64,000 nucleotides of DNA, taken from assembly GCA_022605425.2 (NCBI GenBank), contig JAKIMF020000001.1:994501-1058500 (forward strand), given 5' to 3'. Shown in pieces: positions 45,397 to 57,460 of this stretch. Made by a program: the position numbers and the translations under genes. Each line of letters begins with the position of its first letter. The stretch's first letter is position 1. The notes below the pieces were generated by a model, which saw only the letters and a program-made list of their open reading frames with translations, was not told where the DNA came from and did no database searches. Source of the DNA: Hamiltosporidium tvaerminnensis. Its lineage: Eukaryota; Microsporidia; Dubosqiidae.

Positions 45397-46102
45397 ATGT
45401 CGTATTTCAAAACAAAGAAATTTCAAATTACCGCAACAGTCATCTTTGGTTTGATTATATTGGTACTTATGATGATAGGTATTGGATATATTAAAGTTAG
45501 TCGTATTATAAAGAATTTTGAAAAGGATATTAAGTTGATTTCTGAAAGCAAGGAATTCAAAGAATTTGAAATTATGTTAAAAAGTTATAAATTGACTTTC
45601 TTCCGAAATTTCTGGGAACGGGTTAATTTCTGTGTCCAAAAATTTGACAATTATACTTTTAAATTCTGAAAAAAATGTTTATAAAATATAAAAAATTACA
45701 TTTTGGGACAATTCGTCAAAAATACTATCATATGAAATTATTCTAAATAGATAACTCTAAATTTCCTACAGTGGTAGGTAATATTGGTATTTTTGCTAAA
45801 ATTAGGTCTTTGGTATAAGGTAAACATTCAATCAAAACCACTTACAAAATTTCAAATTTTTTACATAAAAAACTGACAAATTGTCTAAAATCGAACAATT
45901 ATTTCAGCGTTATTATCGACATAACCAATGATAAAAAAGTTCGGCTGAGAATAGTAAAACCTGACGAGTATATGAATATTAAAGCCAAGAAGGTACAATC
46001 CTTCGTTTTTAAACCTTTAAAAATAGGAGATGCCACATTCACTTCCATAGAGCATATTATTTTTATTGCACAAAAGATACGGCAAATTCACCCTGAAAAA
46101 TA
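45397..46102 (+). pseudogene. small membrane-protein family, copy 1 (decayed)
   Basis: An ATG at 45397 has CCC directly before it (45394-45396). Residues about 13-36 form a membrane segment (ITATVIFGLIILVLMMIGIGY), followed by IKVSRIIKNFEKD and ISESKEFKEFE. The frame closes at 45669 after 90 codons. The homologous sequence continues in other frames to about 46102: GNIGIFAKI (about 45773), then ITNDKKVRLRIVKPDEYM, FVFKPLKIGD and IIFIAQKIRQIHPEK. The paralogue at 47720-48454 shows the same parts in the same order. The original protein was therefore about 230 residues with one membrane segment. Function unknown; a 90-residue product could still be made. Confidence 0.65.
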
Positions 46103-46454
46103 AAGAAAAGTTGAAGAAAATGAAGGCGTGGAATACAACGAATAAAGAAGTTAGGTTTTATTTATTTAAATTTTAAGAAAACTTAAATACATAAATTATC
46201 ACTGGAAATTTTAGTTTGACATCACTGGTAGTATATCTGTCAAAAAAGGTATAGAAATTTAATATTTTTTACCTATTAAATAAGTATAAGGAGAATAGTT
46301 GCAAGTAAAGAATCAAAACAATATATAATATCACTTGGTAGCTGCTCCTAAATCTCTTTGATTTGTATTTTCTTCATATATTTATTTGATAGAATTTTAT
46401 ATTTAAAATTGTAATTTGTTTGCAAAATCAGTTTATTTTATGTCTTTTTATACC
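46103..46454. other. intergenic, nothing recognised
   Basis: AT-rich spacer with no supported feature. Confidence 0.45.
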
Positions 46455-46800
46455 CAATTAGAGACCTAATATACTAGTATTTGTTAAACTGATACCTTCT
46501 ATCTGGTTATCAGGTATGAAAATGGTATATATAGTTTGGTTGTGTTCTATGGTTGGTGTAATACGATTTGGATGTTCTTTCCCAGCTCTCATCTGCATTT
46601 GGTTCTGATCAAGTTCTCTTCGTCGATTAAAGAAACTTGTTTCGACATTCTTCTGGTACACCATCTTCTGAATTATGTAGTTACATTCATGAGTATTTGA
46701 AGTCTTTTAAGGTATATCTTCTGCTATTTTGTCACAATATCATCACAGGTTATCAGATAAGGAATTATCTCAACACTACACATATAAATAAACACCAATT
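46455..46800 (-). mobile_element. relic of the RLE-type retrotransposon, inverted
   Basis: Read on the minus strand it follows element A from about 22540 to 22800: tatgtgtagtgttgagataa, gacaaaatagcagaagatat, catgaatgta and the tcgacgaagagaacttgatc segment. It has indels and stops throughout. Confidence 0.7.
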
Positions 46801-47719
46801 CCTTGAAAAATATTATTTTTTATGATTTATGTAAAATATTAGGAATATTTAAACTATTCGAGAAATTAAAAAATAATTTTAAAGTAGCAGCATGAAATGT
46901 TTGTTGGATTATTTAAGTGTAATATTTCCCAGGATAGAATAATTGTGTCATGCCTTTATGATTGTAGCATTCACTTTATATTATATCCATACAATTATTT
47001 TATTCAAAACTCATGATTATAGTATAATTTCTTTGTTTCTACTACCATTCTCTCAGATTGTAATTTCTTAATTAATACTAGGGGTTATCGAAATCCTTTA
47101 TTATTTTGTTGTTTGAATTAAATTGTATTTTGAACAAATATCACAAGATATAGTTTGAAACCTAAAATTAATTTTTAATTAGACAACGTGATCAGAATCA
47201 CAGGAAGACGGTAATGGAAAACAATAAAATTGGAGTTAAATCTGATTTTTTTTACCTCGGATGTTAATAAAAACGACATAGATACATCCATATTGTATTT
47301 AAATATAAGCGAATTATAAAAAATATCACAAATATAGAATGATATTTTTTTGGAAGCAAACTCTGTTGTACAATGTCATTACAGTTCAAGAATAAGAAAT
47401 AGGATTAAGTCTTTGAATAAAACAATAAAGTAAATATAGTATAACATAATTATAGAAATAAAACCAAAGCTTGTAATAGATTAGAAATAGAATAAAAAAG
47501 TTTCGAGGAGCAAATCAATGTTTTTATACTATAAAAAGAAAAATTAAAAGTTTACAGTTTGAAAATTTTTTAAAATGTCATCCATCAATCAAAAATGACA
47601 ACGGTTGATGAAATACATAAGAAAATGATTTTAATTTGACGTGAAAAACTCCGAATAAATTTTAATTGGTGTTTTTTACAATTTAAATTATATTTTTAAA
47701 CAATTCTAAAATTTATTAT
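46801..47719. other. intergenic, nothing recognised
   Basis: AT-rich sequence with no coding character or repeat that I can name. Confidence 0.45.
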
Positions 47720-48454
47720 ATGGCGAACTCAGCTAATTCTAACTCGTTTTTTAAAACAACGGAATTTCAAATTGCAGCAATAGTTATTTTTGCTTTGATT
47801 ATATTGTCATTTATAGTTATAGGTATTGGAATTACTAAAGCGACAAGAATTATAAAGAATTTCGAAAAAGATTTTAGGTTGATCTCTGAAACCGAGGAAT
47901 TTAAAGAATCAGTCATAAAATTAAAAAGATCGAAATTCGCTGCTTTCTCTATTAGCGGAAATAGCCTTAGTATTTTCGATTTTAGAATTTAATAATAGCG
48001 ATATGAAGGTCGAGGAATTTTTTAAGGTTTTAGAACAGGATGAAAAAAATAAAGTTGTATCAGCATTCAGAAGCTTAATTCTACTTAAAAGCTTTCAGGA
48101 CAGATAATTCATTGTTTCTTGAAGTGACAGATAATTGTGGTTTTTTTGCCAAAATTGGATTTTGGTTTAGCAGAAACCACCATACGGTATATGAAATTAA
48201 CAAAATTTCAAAGTTTATTTATAAAGAACAGAAAAAGGCACCTAAAGACGCAAAATATGACAACTATTTTTTTAAATATTCTCATAGATGATAAATTAGA
48301 GGTCTTTGAAAACAAAATGAACTTTTTCCCGGAAAAGCTTGAGAATTTTTCCATGTATTTTGTTTTTGAACCTTTGAAAATAAGACATGACTTATTCAAT
48401 TTATTCGACTTAATCATTTTTATTTCTCAAAAAGTGCGTAAGACAAATAACTGA
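47720..48454 (+). pseudogene. small membrane-protein family, copy 2 (decayed)
   Basis: Starts at the ATG at 47720: a short Asn/Ser-rich lead, then a membrane segment (IAAIVIFALIILSFIVIGIGI), then TRIIKNFEKDFRLISE as in copy 1. The first frame ends at 47992. The sequence continues in a second frame as ILEFNNSDMKVEEFFKVLEQ (about 47970-48100), then CGFFAKIGFWFSRNHH (about 48137) and finally, in another frame to 48454, EKLENFSMYFVFEPLKIRHD and IIFISQKVRK. At least three frame changes are needed. No CCC motif precedes this start, unlike copy 1. The two copies lie 2.3 kb apart in the same orientation, suggesting a tandem duplication. Confidence 0.65.
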
Positions 48455-48974
48455 AAATATTTATGTGTTTAAAAAATGAAAATATAATTAAAATAGGTTT
48501 TTTCTAAACAATTCGTTTATTTACATATTTTTGATATTTAATACAAATTAAATGTTTAATTTACATAGGCACTTTTTAATAACGTCTAAGGTATATCTAT
48601 TCTGATCCAGAATATATAAAAAGCTAATATCCACTCATAACAAACACGAAGGAAGCCAAAATATTGCTGATATCGAAGTGAACATTTACTTTTGAAATTT
48701 TTAGATGATTGAAAATCGAGTGAGGAAGTAATAACAAGCACAGTACGGGTTTAAAGCTGTAAATGATGATAAAAAGACTTTATTAAAATATAAAATATTC
48801 AATGAATAAATATCTTGAAATAATACCAGAATATGTTTAAATCCCCAAATTAATAACAAAAGATAAGTCAGAAAATTGAATATTAAAATTATAATCTATA
48901 AAAAAATAGTGTACAGGTCTTACTGATTCTTAAAATTTGACAAATAAAGCAAAGATATGACTGCATTATCGAGC
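48455..48974. other. intergenic, nothing recognised
   Basis: AT-rich; nothing specific. Confidence 0.45.
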
Positions 48975-49450
48975 AGTTTCTTCTATATCCATAATAGAAA
49001 TGTATTCTAATGAACAGAAAGAAAAGAAAAAAGCATGTGGAATTGGGAAAGCCAGTAGATCATTTAGCAAAATATGATAAAAAAATGAACTAATCCTACT
49101 TAATTAAAGACCAAAAGAATAAACCAACCCCGTGCTTATTTTCCATAAATCATAAAAAGTTAAATCTATAAAACGAATTGGAATTCAGGTTGTTTATAAA
49201 ATCCTTGATAACGAATATGTATCAATAGAAATGTCAAAAAGGTAAAAATACTCGCAAGATTATAAAGAATAGACCAGGTATTTTATTCTAAATAGGCAAG
49301 TAAAAGAAATTACATTTCTTGTGATCTGAAGAATTCATAATTCTCGGTTTAACTTGCTTAAATTGAAAATAAAAAAGGAAAACTAAATATTGAATACTTA
49401 TTGAGCTGATTAGGTTTATTTGTTAAGTATTTTTATAATTCTCTTGTGAC
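48975..49450 (+). mobile_element. highly decayed relic of the RLE-type retrotransposon
   Basis: Weak but ordered matches to element A: tatatccataatagaaatgt (A about 22120), gtagatcatttagcaaa (A about 22192), the aaacgaattggaattcaggt segment and ccttgataacgaatatg (A about 22340). It is the most diverged of the relics. Confidence 0.55.
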
Positions 49451-51149
49451 GACACATGGTGTTCTTTGTAACCAGATACTCTGATATCAAACTTAAAGAG
49501 CTACGAATCTAGTAAGGATCGAGATTTACACTCGGTTAATTGTATTTAAAAATTTCGAGAAATTATTTTTTTCAATCGACAAAAAAAATTAAACCCAAGA
49601 TTAAGTTTCGATAGAAGCTACAAAAGAACATTTATAAATAGAATACATGAATTAGAAATGCAGTAACAAGTAGCATCCTTGTTCAAATACTCCTATTAGC
49701 TAGAATTAAGTAAAAATGAATTACCAAAATTATAGAACCTTAAATATTTGTTAAAAGAATTTAAAAGATTCATATAATTAGAATATATAACAATAATGAA
49801 ATACAGAATCAAATTTAAAATAGATAAATTAGGCAAATTTATCCAATTCTAATATATCATCAAATAATTTTACAAAGACGGCGAAGATTCACCTCGAAAT
49901 ATTTAACTGATTTGGAAAATGTAGACTGCAAATAAAATTTTCTGATCAAGAATAAGACTTTTATGGTTTGTTAAAAAATATTAAACGACAATAATAGTAT
50001 GTGGAGATAAAACATGAAACATCTAGAAACGTTTAATGTGTTAAAAGAAATAATAAACTAAATATTTTTAAAAATTATTTATAGATTTAACTCCATCATA
50101 AGAAATGTTGATACAAATTATTTCTCTTTTTCAAAGTCTTAATTTTTAAGCAAGATTCTATGCAATAATATACTTTTTAAAATATTTTTGAGCTTTTTAC
50201 ACTAAAACATAAAAATTTAAAATAATTTCTTCTTCTATCACTTTTTATCTGAGCCATCTATTTATATCCTTTATGCTAGTTTTATAAAAGAATTATTTCT
50301 TGAATTAACACAGGTACTTTTATAGCTGATTAAATCAATTTTTTTTCATAAAATTATCTATAAAGTTATTCAGCTAATGAATTGACTAAGACAGCATATT
50401 CTTTAAAAAAATGGTTTTTTGATGAGGAAAACGCACTTTAATAATAACTTACAACCAAAAAAAGAAAATAGGAATAATATATGACAAACGAGACAGATTT
50501 AATCTAAAATGCCGAGCCAAACCTATGAAAAAATCCAATGCATATTTCTCCGACTCAAAAAAATATATGGAGTAAAAAATTTCTTAAATTTATTAGCTAT
50601 CGCACCAGCCGGCTAAAAATATTGAATGAAGGATTGAAAACTATACGAAAAAATAGACTAATTCTAGACATAAAATTTGAAACAAAAAGATTAAAAAATT
50701 ATGACTTATAAAAGGGGCTTTCTAACCAAGACCCGCGAAGGTATTTTATACGACCCACAGAGCAATTTATTCAGTGCTCCGAGATTATTTTTTGTAGATT
50801 AGGTTTTTGGAGTAAGAAAATAAAATAAAAAAAATTAAATAAATAGTATAAAAAAATTACAATTATAGATAATTTTTAGTATAAATTTGGAATACAAAGA
50901 AAATATTTTGTTTTCAGCTTTATAAACCCGTAATCTTAGTTAAATTAGAATATTCAGTAAAAACAACTTGAAATAACAAAAAATCGTGAAATATTTCATT
51001 ATTAATTAGATTACAGTGAAGATTCTTCACCAATAATTTCCTTAATTGTGTTAAGTTTACTAAAGCAAAATATAAATATAAAATCCAGTTGTTTATCTGT
51101 TAATTAAAACTCCAAAAAATTTTTGTGTATTTTTTTCGAAGAATTTTGT
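49451..51149. other. long intergenic region, possible LRR debris
   Basis: A plus-strand stretch at about 49690-49980 has Leu/Lys/Asn-rich fragments such as LKYLLKEFKRF that may be LRR debris. It is not supported well enough to call. The rest is AT-rich. Confidence 0.35.
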
Positions 51150-51505
51150 TTACTTAGTTAGGTAGGGCCGAAAGCGGAAATAAACCCTCAAGAATTTATT
51201 TATAAGTTTTTAATTATTTGGTAGGCAGAATATTATAAAAATCTAGTAATTAGTTTCTATATTCTTCAATAAAAATATTTTTAAGGTACATTTTAAATTT
51301 TTGAACATGTGTATAACTTTTAACATTTCATCTACAAATCTAATAATAAAGATTGAAAAACAAATTTCATTAATTTGGGAGGAGAGCTTATAAATTTATA
51401 GCCCTCGAAAATTTTCATAGAAGTCAAAATGACCTGCGAGCTCAAATATTTGGCGATCTTGCTCTATATGACTTTTTTTTCAATATTTTTAGAAAATGAA
51501 TGGAC
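51150..51505. repeat. about 360-bp interspersed repeat, copy 1
   Basis: Matches 62525-62880 in order: ggccgaaagcggaaataaac, the ctagtaattagtttctatat block, ataataaagattgaaaaac, and the caaatatttggcgatcttgc block. Identity is moderate (roughly 65-70 percent by eye). Nature unknown; it may be part of a larger transposon. Confidence 0.6.
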
Positions 51506-51514
51506 ATATTTAAA

Positions 51515-52245
51515 AATATTTGGTTATTAAAAATTTAATACACATCACATTTCTTAAGAAACTTGCATATGCAATAGTGTTTTCATTATATTTACACTCT
51601 CCCGGATTTAAAATAGATGTATACTTTTCTAGCTCTCTAATCGTATCCCTTGTATATCTACAACTTAAATGTTCACATCCAACACGTGTCCACACTCTAT
51701 TTAATGGGTATGATAGTGGTCTAGAGTTCATTAATGATTGTTGCCTGGATTGGTTAGCAATTCTAAACTAATCCTGAGCTCCAATAGATCCATCACCATT
51801 TCCACTTACTCTAAATTCTTCGACCCAAATAAGCTTGAATTTAAGATATATTTTGGCGAATTTCAAGGGAATATCTAGACGTTGCAATAATATATTAACA
51901 TTTTGGATTGTATTCAGCATTAATAACTTTTTCATGGTATGTTATTTATATCTCCCCGGCACCAGGTCTCCCAAACCGAGTGGGAGGCAATATTTTTGTG
52001 CTATGCATTTTAATTGCTACTAGCTCAACTGTGTTGTTCAAATATATTTGTAAAAAAATATACAAAGTTTTATGTGGAAAATTTTTAACTAGTTTTTACA
52101 ATTTTTTCACCTTATACAAATTTTCATGAAAAAAACCGAAAATTTAGTGAGTTCTAATATTACTAAAAATTCAAACAATGGATTTTAACAAACTTATTCT
52201 TTATGTCAAGCAGATAGCTTTTTATGTGTTTATCCACACACTACA
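51515..52245. mobile_element. 743-bp interspersed repeat, copy 4 (diverged)
   Basis: Same orientation as copy 1. Ordered matches: gagttcattaatgattgttgcc, then atttccacttactctaaatt, tctccccggcaccaggtctc, accgagtgggaggcaatatt and the end region with caagcagatagctttttatgt (partial). Strongly eroded. Confidence 0.6.
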
Positions 52246-52679
52246 GAGATTTAAATACCCAAAATACGATTCTGTAAAAATACAATGCTTTAATTTTTTT
52301 TATAATCTGCCATTTATTCTGTAATTTAACACTAAAGTATATTACGGAAAGAGATAAAAATACTAGAAAAATGAAATATTAATTAAGTTATGGGTGGATA
52401 AATGCCCTAAAAACGAGCATAGAGAATCCGAAATACGAAAAAACAGTGTATGCAAAGTTTTAAATTTTAGATACAAAGAAGAATCAATCAAGTCTAAGTA
52501 AATGTTTTCTTAACCTTGATTTATATATGTTTCATCGAGTGAGTAAAGCAAAAACGTAGATAAATTTAAAATTAAAGTTTGTCAATTTGGGTTTCATGGG
52601 ATGCATATATTATTCATCTATAAACCAGATCGAGATATTCATTTTACTTTGTTTGTTTATAAAATTCTTCATATAATTT

Positions 52680-53645
52680 TTCATCAGCATATTTGAGGAA
52701 ATTTGAAATATTCCGTGGTCTAAGACAAAAGGATACCCTTTCCTATATGGTTTTTAATATCACGCTCGAAAAAATCTATTATAAAGGTGGAAAATGCCTC
52801 GAAATGGTATCTGAACAACAGAGAAGTATACTTTTTAAGATATTCCGATGCAGTTACATGATGGCAAAAAGGAAGACTAACGTCTAGATCATTTTAGAAA
52901 GATCAAACATGAAACACGAAAAGAATGCCTTCGTATTTATAAAATCAAAACAAAATACTTGCTGACTACGAAGAATCAGGAATTTTTTCACCTTACTTTC
53001 AGGTAGATGGAAATCGCCTCGAAAGTATAGCCCCATTTAAATATCTAAGAGTGCTTCTAATGAAAGATAATAACAACAGTGCAGAAATAAAAGAGAGAAA
53101 TAGAGGGGGAATAATGCCTATTTCGGCTTATAAGAAATCCTGGAATTCCGACTTCTAAGCTGAAGAGGCAAGATAGTAATATATAAGACTTTTCTATAAC
53201 TAAATTAATATATGGTTGCGAAAATTGGATATTTACAAAGCATAATTAAGCAATACTTAGCACATGGGAATGAACGATTCTAAGAAGAATACACATACCA
53301 ATAAGAAAACACCAAGGAGTTTGAGGAATTAGTAAAAACATCGAGCTTCAAGACTTGTATTGAAATACAGGGTTTTTGAACTCAGTTAAAAGAACCAGAC
53401 TTCGAAAGCCGGCCATCTTGAACGAATGTCAGAAAACAGAACAGTTAAATATATATATTCAATCCCGATGGTCGAAGGCACCCTGGCCGCCAAAAAGCCA
53501 GATGGCTAGATAATATATAAAAAATCTCGGTTTTCTTGGTATAGACGAATCAAAAAAAGAGACGCTTTAATCGTAACAGACCAAGTTTATAGCAATTGGC
53601 TTAGGACTCTTAATAAGGCCTTGATGCCATTGAGTATCTAAGTAA
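52680..53645 (+). pseudogene. RTE-type non-LTR reverse transcriptase relic
   Basis: Protein fragments in changing frames match the C-terminal half of RTE-type reverse transcriptases, in order. They are RGLRQKDTLSYMVFNITLEK at 52705-52770 (consensus GLRQGDxLSxxLFNxxLE), FQVDGNRLESIAPFKYLRVL at about 53000 (FKYLGxxL), EIKERNRGG, a LS..K..IYK-like stretch near 53155, WERTILRRIHIP-like residues near 53270, and a GRRHPGRQKARWLD-like block at about 53480-53510. This is a different non-LTR family from the RLE elements. It is old and dead. Confidence 0.72.
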
Positions 53646-53911
53646 TATTTCAATAAAATGTAATTTTCTTAGAAAATACTATAAGTTATTTCAATTGTAT
53701 TTTAGTGAATAATCAACCGAAAACAATTTGTTCTTTCAGATAGGTGAGATATAAGAAAAACTTTTTTGTATTTGATTCAGAAGTATCTAAATTTAAGTTG
53801 TAAAACTCAAAATTATTTTAAACTTCATCAATTCAAATAAAAACAATTTGTAACTGATTAATAATAGTTTTTGTTCTTTTAACTTTTTCTGTTTTCAAGG
53901 CCTGCCTTAGT

Positions 53912-54190
53912 TTATTTGGATTTTAAAGAATATGCCGGGCCTTTTATAATAAATTCGAACCGTGTTTTCATTAAAGACATAGTTGGTTTCCATATATAGA
54001 TATTCAGAATAAGTTCGTTATCAAAAATACTTTTTTTATACAAATTTATACTTTTATATTGATTATTAATGACATTTTCTAACTGTACTTTCATTATTCC
54101 ACTGGGTACGTAATTCAAAATTTTTTTTTCACTAGACTTAGAAGATTTAAAGACTATTCCGGATTTTATAGAGTATTTAAATTGCTGCTA
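53912..54190 (-). pseudogene. short unrecognised coding remnant
   Basis: From an ATG at 54094 a frame reads MKVQLENVINNQYKSINLYK, then IWKPTMSLMKTRFEFIIKGP, ending at 53912. Upstream coding-like residues (KSGIVFKSSKSSEKK) join after a one-base shift at a run of nine A. It may be the end of a broken gene. I know no family. Confidence 0.4.
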
Positions 54191-54235
54191 TTAAAAAAAA
54201 ACATTAAAAAGTGGTCTAAAATTCAAAATAAAAAT

Positions 54236-56587
54236 TTACATATTTATTATATCGCCGTAAAACTCTTCTACTCGTTCGTAAATGCGCTTCACATATTCAT
54301 ACATCCTATTACGTTGGTCCGGAAAACATAAATTTTTAGATTTATAAAAATTCATGTAATGTAATTGAGAAATATACAGTATCCTTAGTCTTCGGTTTTT
54401 ATTATTTTCTATTTTATCATTTTCTAAAAAATTCTTTAAAATAAATATACAAGCGCCTTTAAGCCATGTAATTATCGTTTGGATTAGATATTTGTTAACA
54501 ATATCCCAATTGTTCTTAATTATATTCTCGCTATTTAAATCGCTTTTTTCTAAGAAATATTCAAACTTATCATTGTAAAAATCCGGATAATCTAAATTTT
54601 CTTGTTTAAATACAAAGAGAATAAAGGAAACAAATTCTATCGTTGTTTCACTATCAAAGACAATATTCATTTCTAAAACCATTGAAATATATAAAGGAAT
54701 TTGCAAGCTAAACAACAAATAATCATATCTGTATAATTTGCATATTAAATTGTGAAAACGACAAATATTCAATAATCCATAAAAATTTGCTTTTAGTTCT
54801 TGATTTTTCAAACATCTTAGTGAATTTTCGAACAAATTTCCTACCTAAAATAGCTTTTTAATAGCTTCTAGTCTGAGTAACTTTTTTTCATATTCATTTT
54901 TTATTTGACTTGCGCGTAGATAAAGTTGTTTAAGCTCGATATTATTAAGATAATTGAACAATGCTTTTCCAAGGAAACACATAGAAATAACATGATTTTT
55001 CTTTATACTTGTTTCAATTTTTTCGTTGTATAAATTACAAAATACCAATATTTCATGTACCAATATGGCTTGATCGGGGCTATCAAAAGGGTTCAAAATA
55101 TCTTTTATACCATTTATTTCTAGTATATTTTTTATTATTTCTTGCGTGGACATAGAGTGAAATGATAGTTCTTCAATTTTATTGAAATCCGAACATATAT
55201 TCAGTAAATATTCCGCATTAAAAATGTTTATGTCAATACTTTTTAACTCATCTTCAAATTTGGCTTTTAACTCTTCCTTAGAAAGTATCATTCTTTCGTT
55301 ATTTGAATTCAGGTTTGTAGAATTAGATGGGTAAAAATTCGAAATACCTTTTTTCAAGCTTGAAATGATCAGTCTACCGCATACTTCCATTTCTTTATTT
55401 ATCGATTCTTCGTAAGTCTTAACATCTTTGTATCCCTTAAATAAACATTCAGGAATTAAAGTATTATTTGAAAACATGCCGTCGGAATTCAAGGCATATT
55501 TAAATTGGTTATAATATTGTTTATAATTACATTGAATAGTTCGCAAATTTTTCAGGTTTTTTTCATTTGAATTTCGAAATCTCGTCATACTATATTCTCT
55601 GATAAAATCCTGATATTTTTCAATATATATTGACAATGAATAACCATCAAAACGTAGAGGTAGCAAATCCAAATTATTTGCAGTAGCAACATATTTCTTT
55701 TTCTGGTCTAGCAAGTATTTGATTTGGTTTTCCGAAGTTCTTCTAGGGTTATTCAAGTCAGTATTAATTCGGTTTTCGTCGAAAATATTGTTTTGATTTA
55801 CAATTTCATATTGAACCTTAGCAGATTGAGACATATTTCCAGATTCCTGATTGTTTGAAATTCTCGAATGATCTGTTTCAAAATTAATATAACTATGCGG
55901 TTCTTCATTGTCCGAGATTATAGCGGTAATTGTTCTTTTTATCTCAGAAGGTCGAACATATAGGATTGTTTTCTGATTCTGTCTGTAAAATTTGGCGTTG
56001 TATGCTTACCTATTGCATCTGATGCATCGGTAGCTACTTGACTTTCTCGAATTATCTTCTGGATTAATTCCCTGCTCTGTCGATCCGTCATGAGGTGTAT
56101 AATTTCCATTATAAATCCAAGGTATTAATGTAGCATTCATTCTAGAAGAATGTGATGAAGAAATAAAATTAGAAGAATGCGGGAAAAACATTTGATTCGG
56201 ATTGCAACTTGGCAAATTTACGGGAAAAAAATTTTGATTTTAAAATATGCAATATGGATTTAGCTGCTGAATAATAAAATATTGACTAGAATTGGAATAA
56301 TGCGTCGGAAATGAAAATTGTCTGGCTGGTATAACATATGGTTGAAAACGAGCCGAAATATTTGAAGACGAATGAGCATTTGCACTTACTGTTGGATTAG
56401 GAGTATTGCTATAAATATTTGTAAAATATGGATTGTAAAATACAAAATCGTTCTGTTGTGGATATGTTAGACCAGAACTGGTACTGGTCTCAGTATGATG
56501 TACCTGCTGATATTCATACTAGAGTAAGGCTTTCTCAAAGAATAAAAAAATCAATTCATAGGAAACCTTTATACATATGTCTCTCAT
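54236..56587 (-). pseudogene. 784-codon frame with four in-frame stops (Gln-rich N-terminus), unknown protein
   Basis: An ATG at 56587 (CCC at 56593-56595, five bases upstream) opens a frame that keeps the same phase to the stop at 54236-54238. It is interrupted only by TAG 56519-56521, TAA 56240-56242, TAA 56006-56008 and TAG 54845-54847. No frameshift is needed. The N-terminal quarter is rich in Q, N, S, Y and P (for example FYNPYFTNIYSNTPNP, PTHYSNSSQYFIIQQLNPY). The middle and C-terminal parts are helical and hydrophilic (IVNQNNIFDENRINTDLNNP, YLLNICSDFNKIEEL), with Phe/Tyr/Leu-rich segments near the end. All four stops can derive from CAA or CAG by one C-to-T change. No family recognised. 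It is either a recently silenced gene or one read through. Confidence 0.65.
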
Positions 56588-57333
56588 AACGAGGGTTTCT
56601 TCCCAAATATATTTAGTAGTAAATTGAAAATTTTATAAATATTTTTTGGTTCAAATTTAATTAATCACTAAATAAATCTAGAATAATTCTCCAAAAAAAA
56701 ATTGTCAAAAATAGAAACTCATAAACAAAGGAGTAGAGTTCTGATCAAAAAATATTCTTTAAAAGGTAATTTTTTAATTTTTTTTATATTTATGGTCAAA
56801 TGGTCTAAATATGTTGTCCTCTTAAACAGAAAACAAATTTATGGCTTGAAAAAAATTTAAAAGAGAACAATATTATAAAGATATTTATGTATCTTTAATA
56901 TTTATTGTCGTATTTTAGTCTGTCTCCTCCTCTCAGAAACTAAAAAAATCAATAATAAAATGCCTTCTTCTCGAATTTAAACCAATGCTTCGTTTTATGA
57001 ATAGAGATTTAAAAACTTCTCCTTTTCAATTAAAATTCATATTCAATATGCTCGGTTTTGAAAGAATTTCTTGCTAAAAATGCATGTAATTTTTGTTGTT
57101 ATTTTATTTTTCCCCCTCTATTTTATTTTGTCTCTTTCTTGTTCCTGGATGCCTTTCTTTGTTAAATCGCATTATAAGATTATAAATTTGTTAAAAAAAC
57201 CTTAAAAAAAATATTTTCTAAACCCTGTAATTTAATGTTTACTTATGTAACTTAAACTTTATTTTCTTTATTTTTTTAAATTTTAAGATTTTAAGATTAA
57301 AATAGAAAAGTCTGTCATAAGGAAAAGTAGTAA
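56588..57333. other. intergenic, nothing recognised
   Basis: AT-rich; holds the CCC motif at 56593-56595 and no other supported feature. Confidence 0.45.
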
Positions 57334-57460
57334 AAACAAAAGAAAGAAAAATCCATAAAAAAATGAAATAAAAGAAAAAAACATTAAAATTAAAATTTTT
57401 TTATTTGGTGATAATTTTTCTTTTATTTCATTTTTTTATGGATTTTTCTTTCTTTTGTTT
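57334..57460. repeat. perfect 46-bp inverted repeat (hairpin)
   Basis: 57334-57379 and 57415-57460 are exact reverse complements over 46 bases, with a 35-base spacer. The arm includes agaaagaaaaatccataaaa and aaatgaaataaaagaaaaa. One mismatch ends the pairing on each side. Length and perfection are far beyond chance even in AT-rich DNA. Confidence 0.9.

Noticed and set aside
54840-56010. Introns removing the stop codons at 56006 and 54845
   Set aside because: Donor-like AG/GTAAG and AG/GTAGG strings touch these stops, but no acceptor or branch site was found and the frame is continuous on both sides. Kept only as a weak option.
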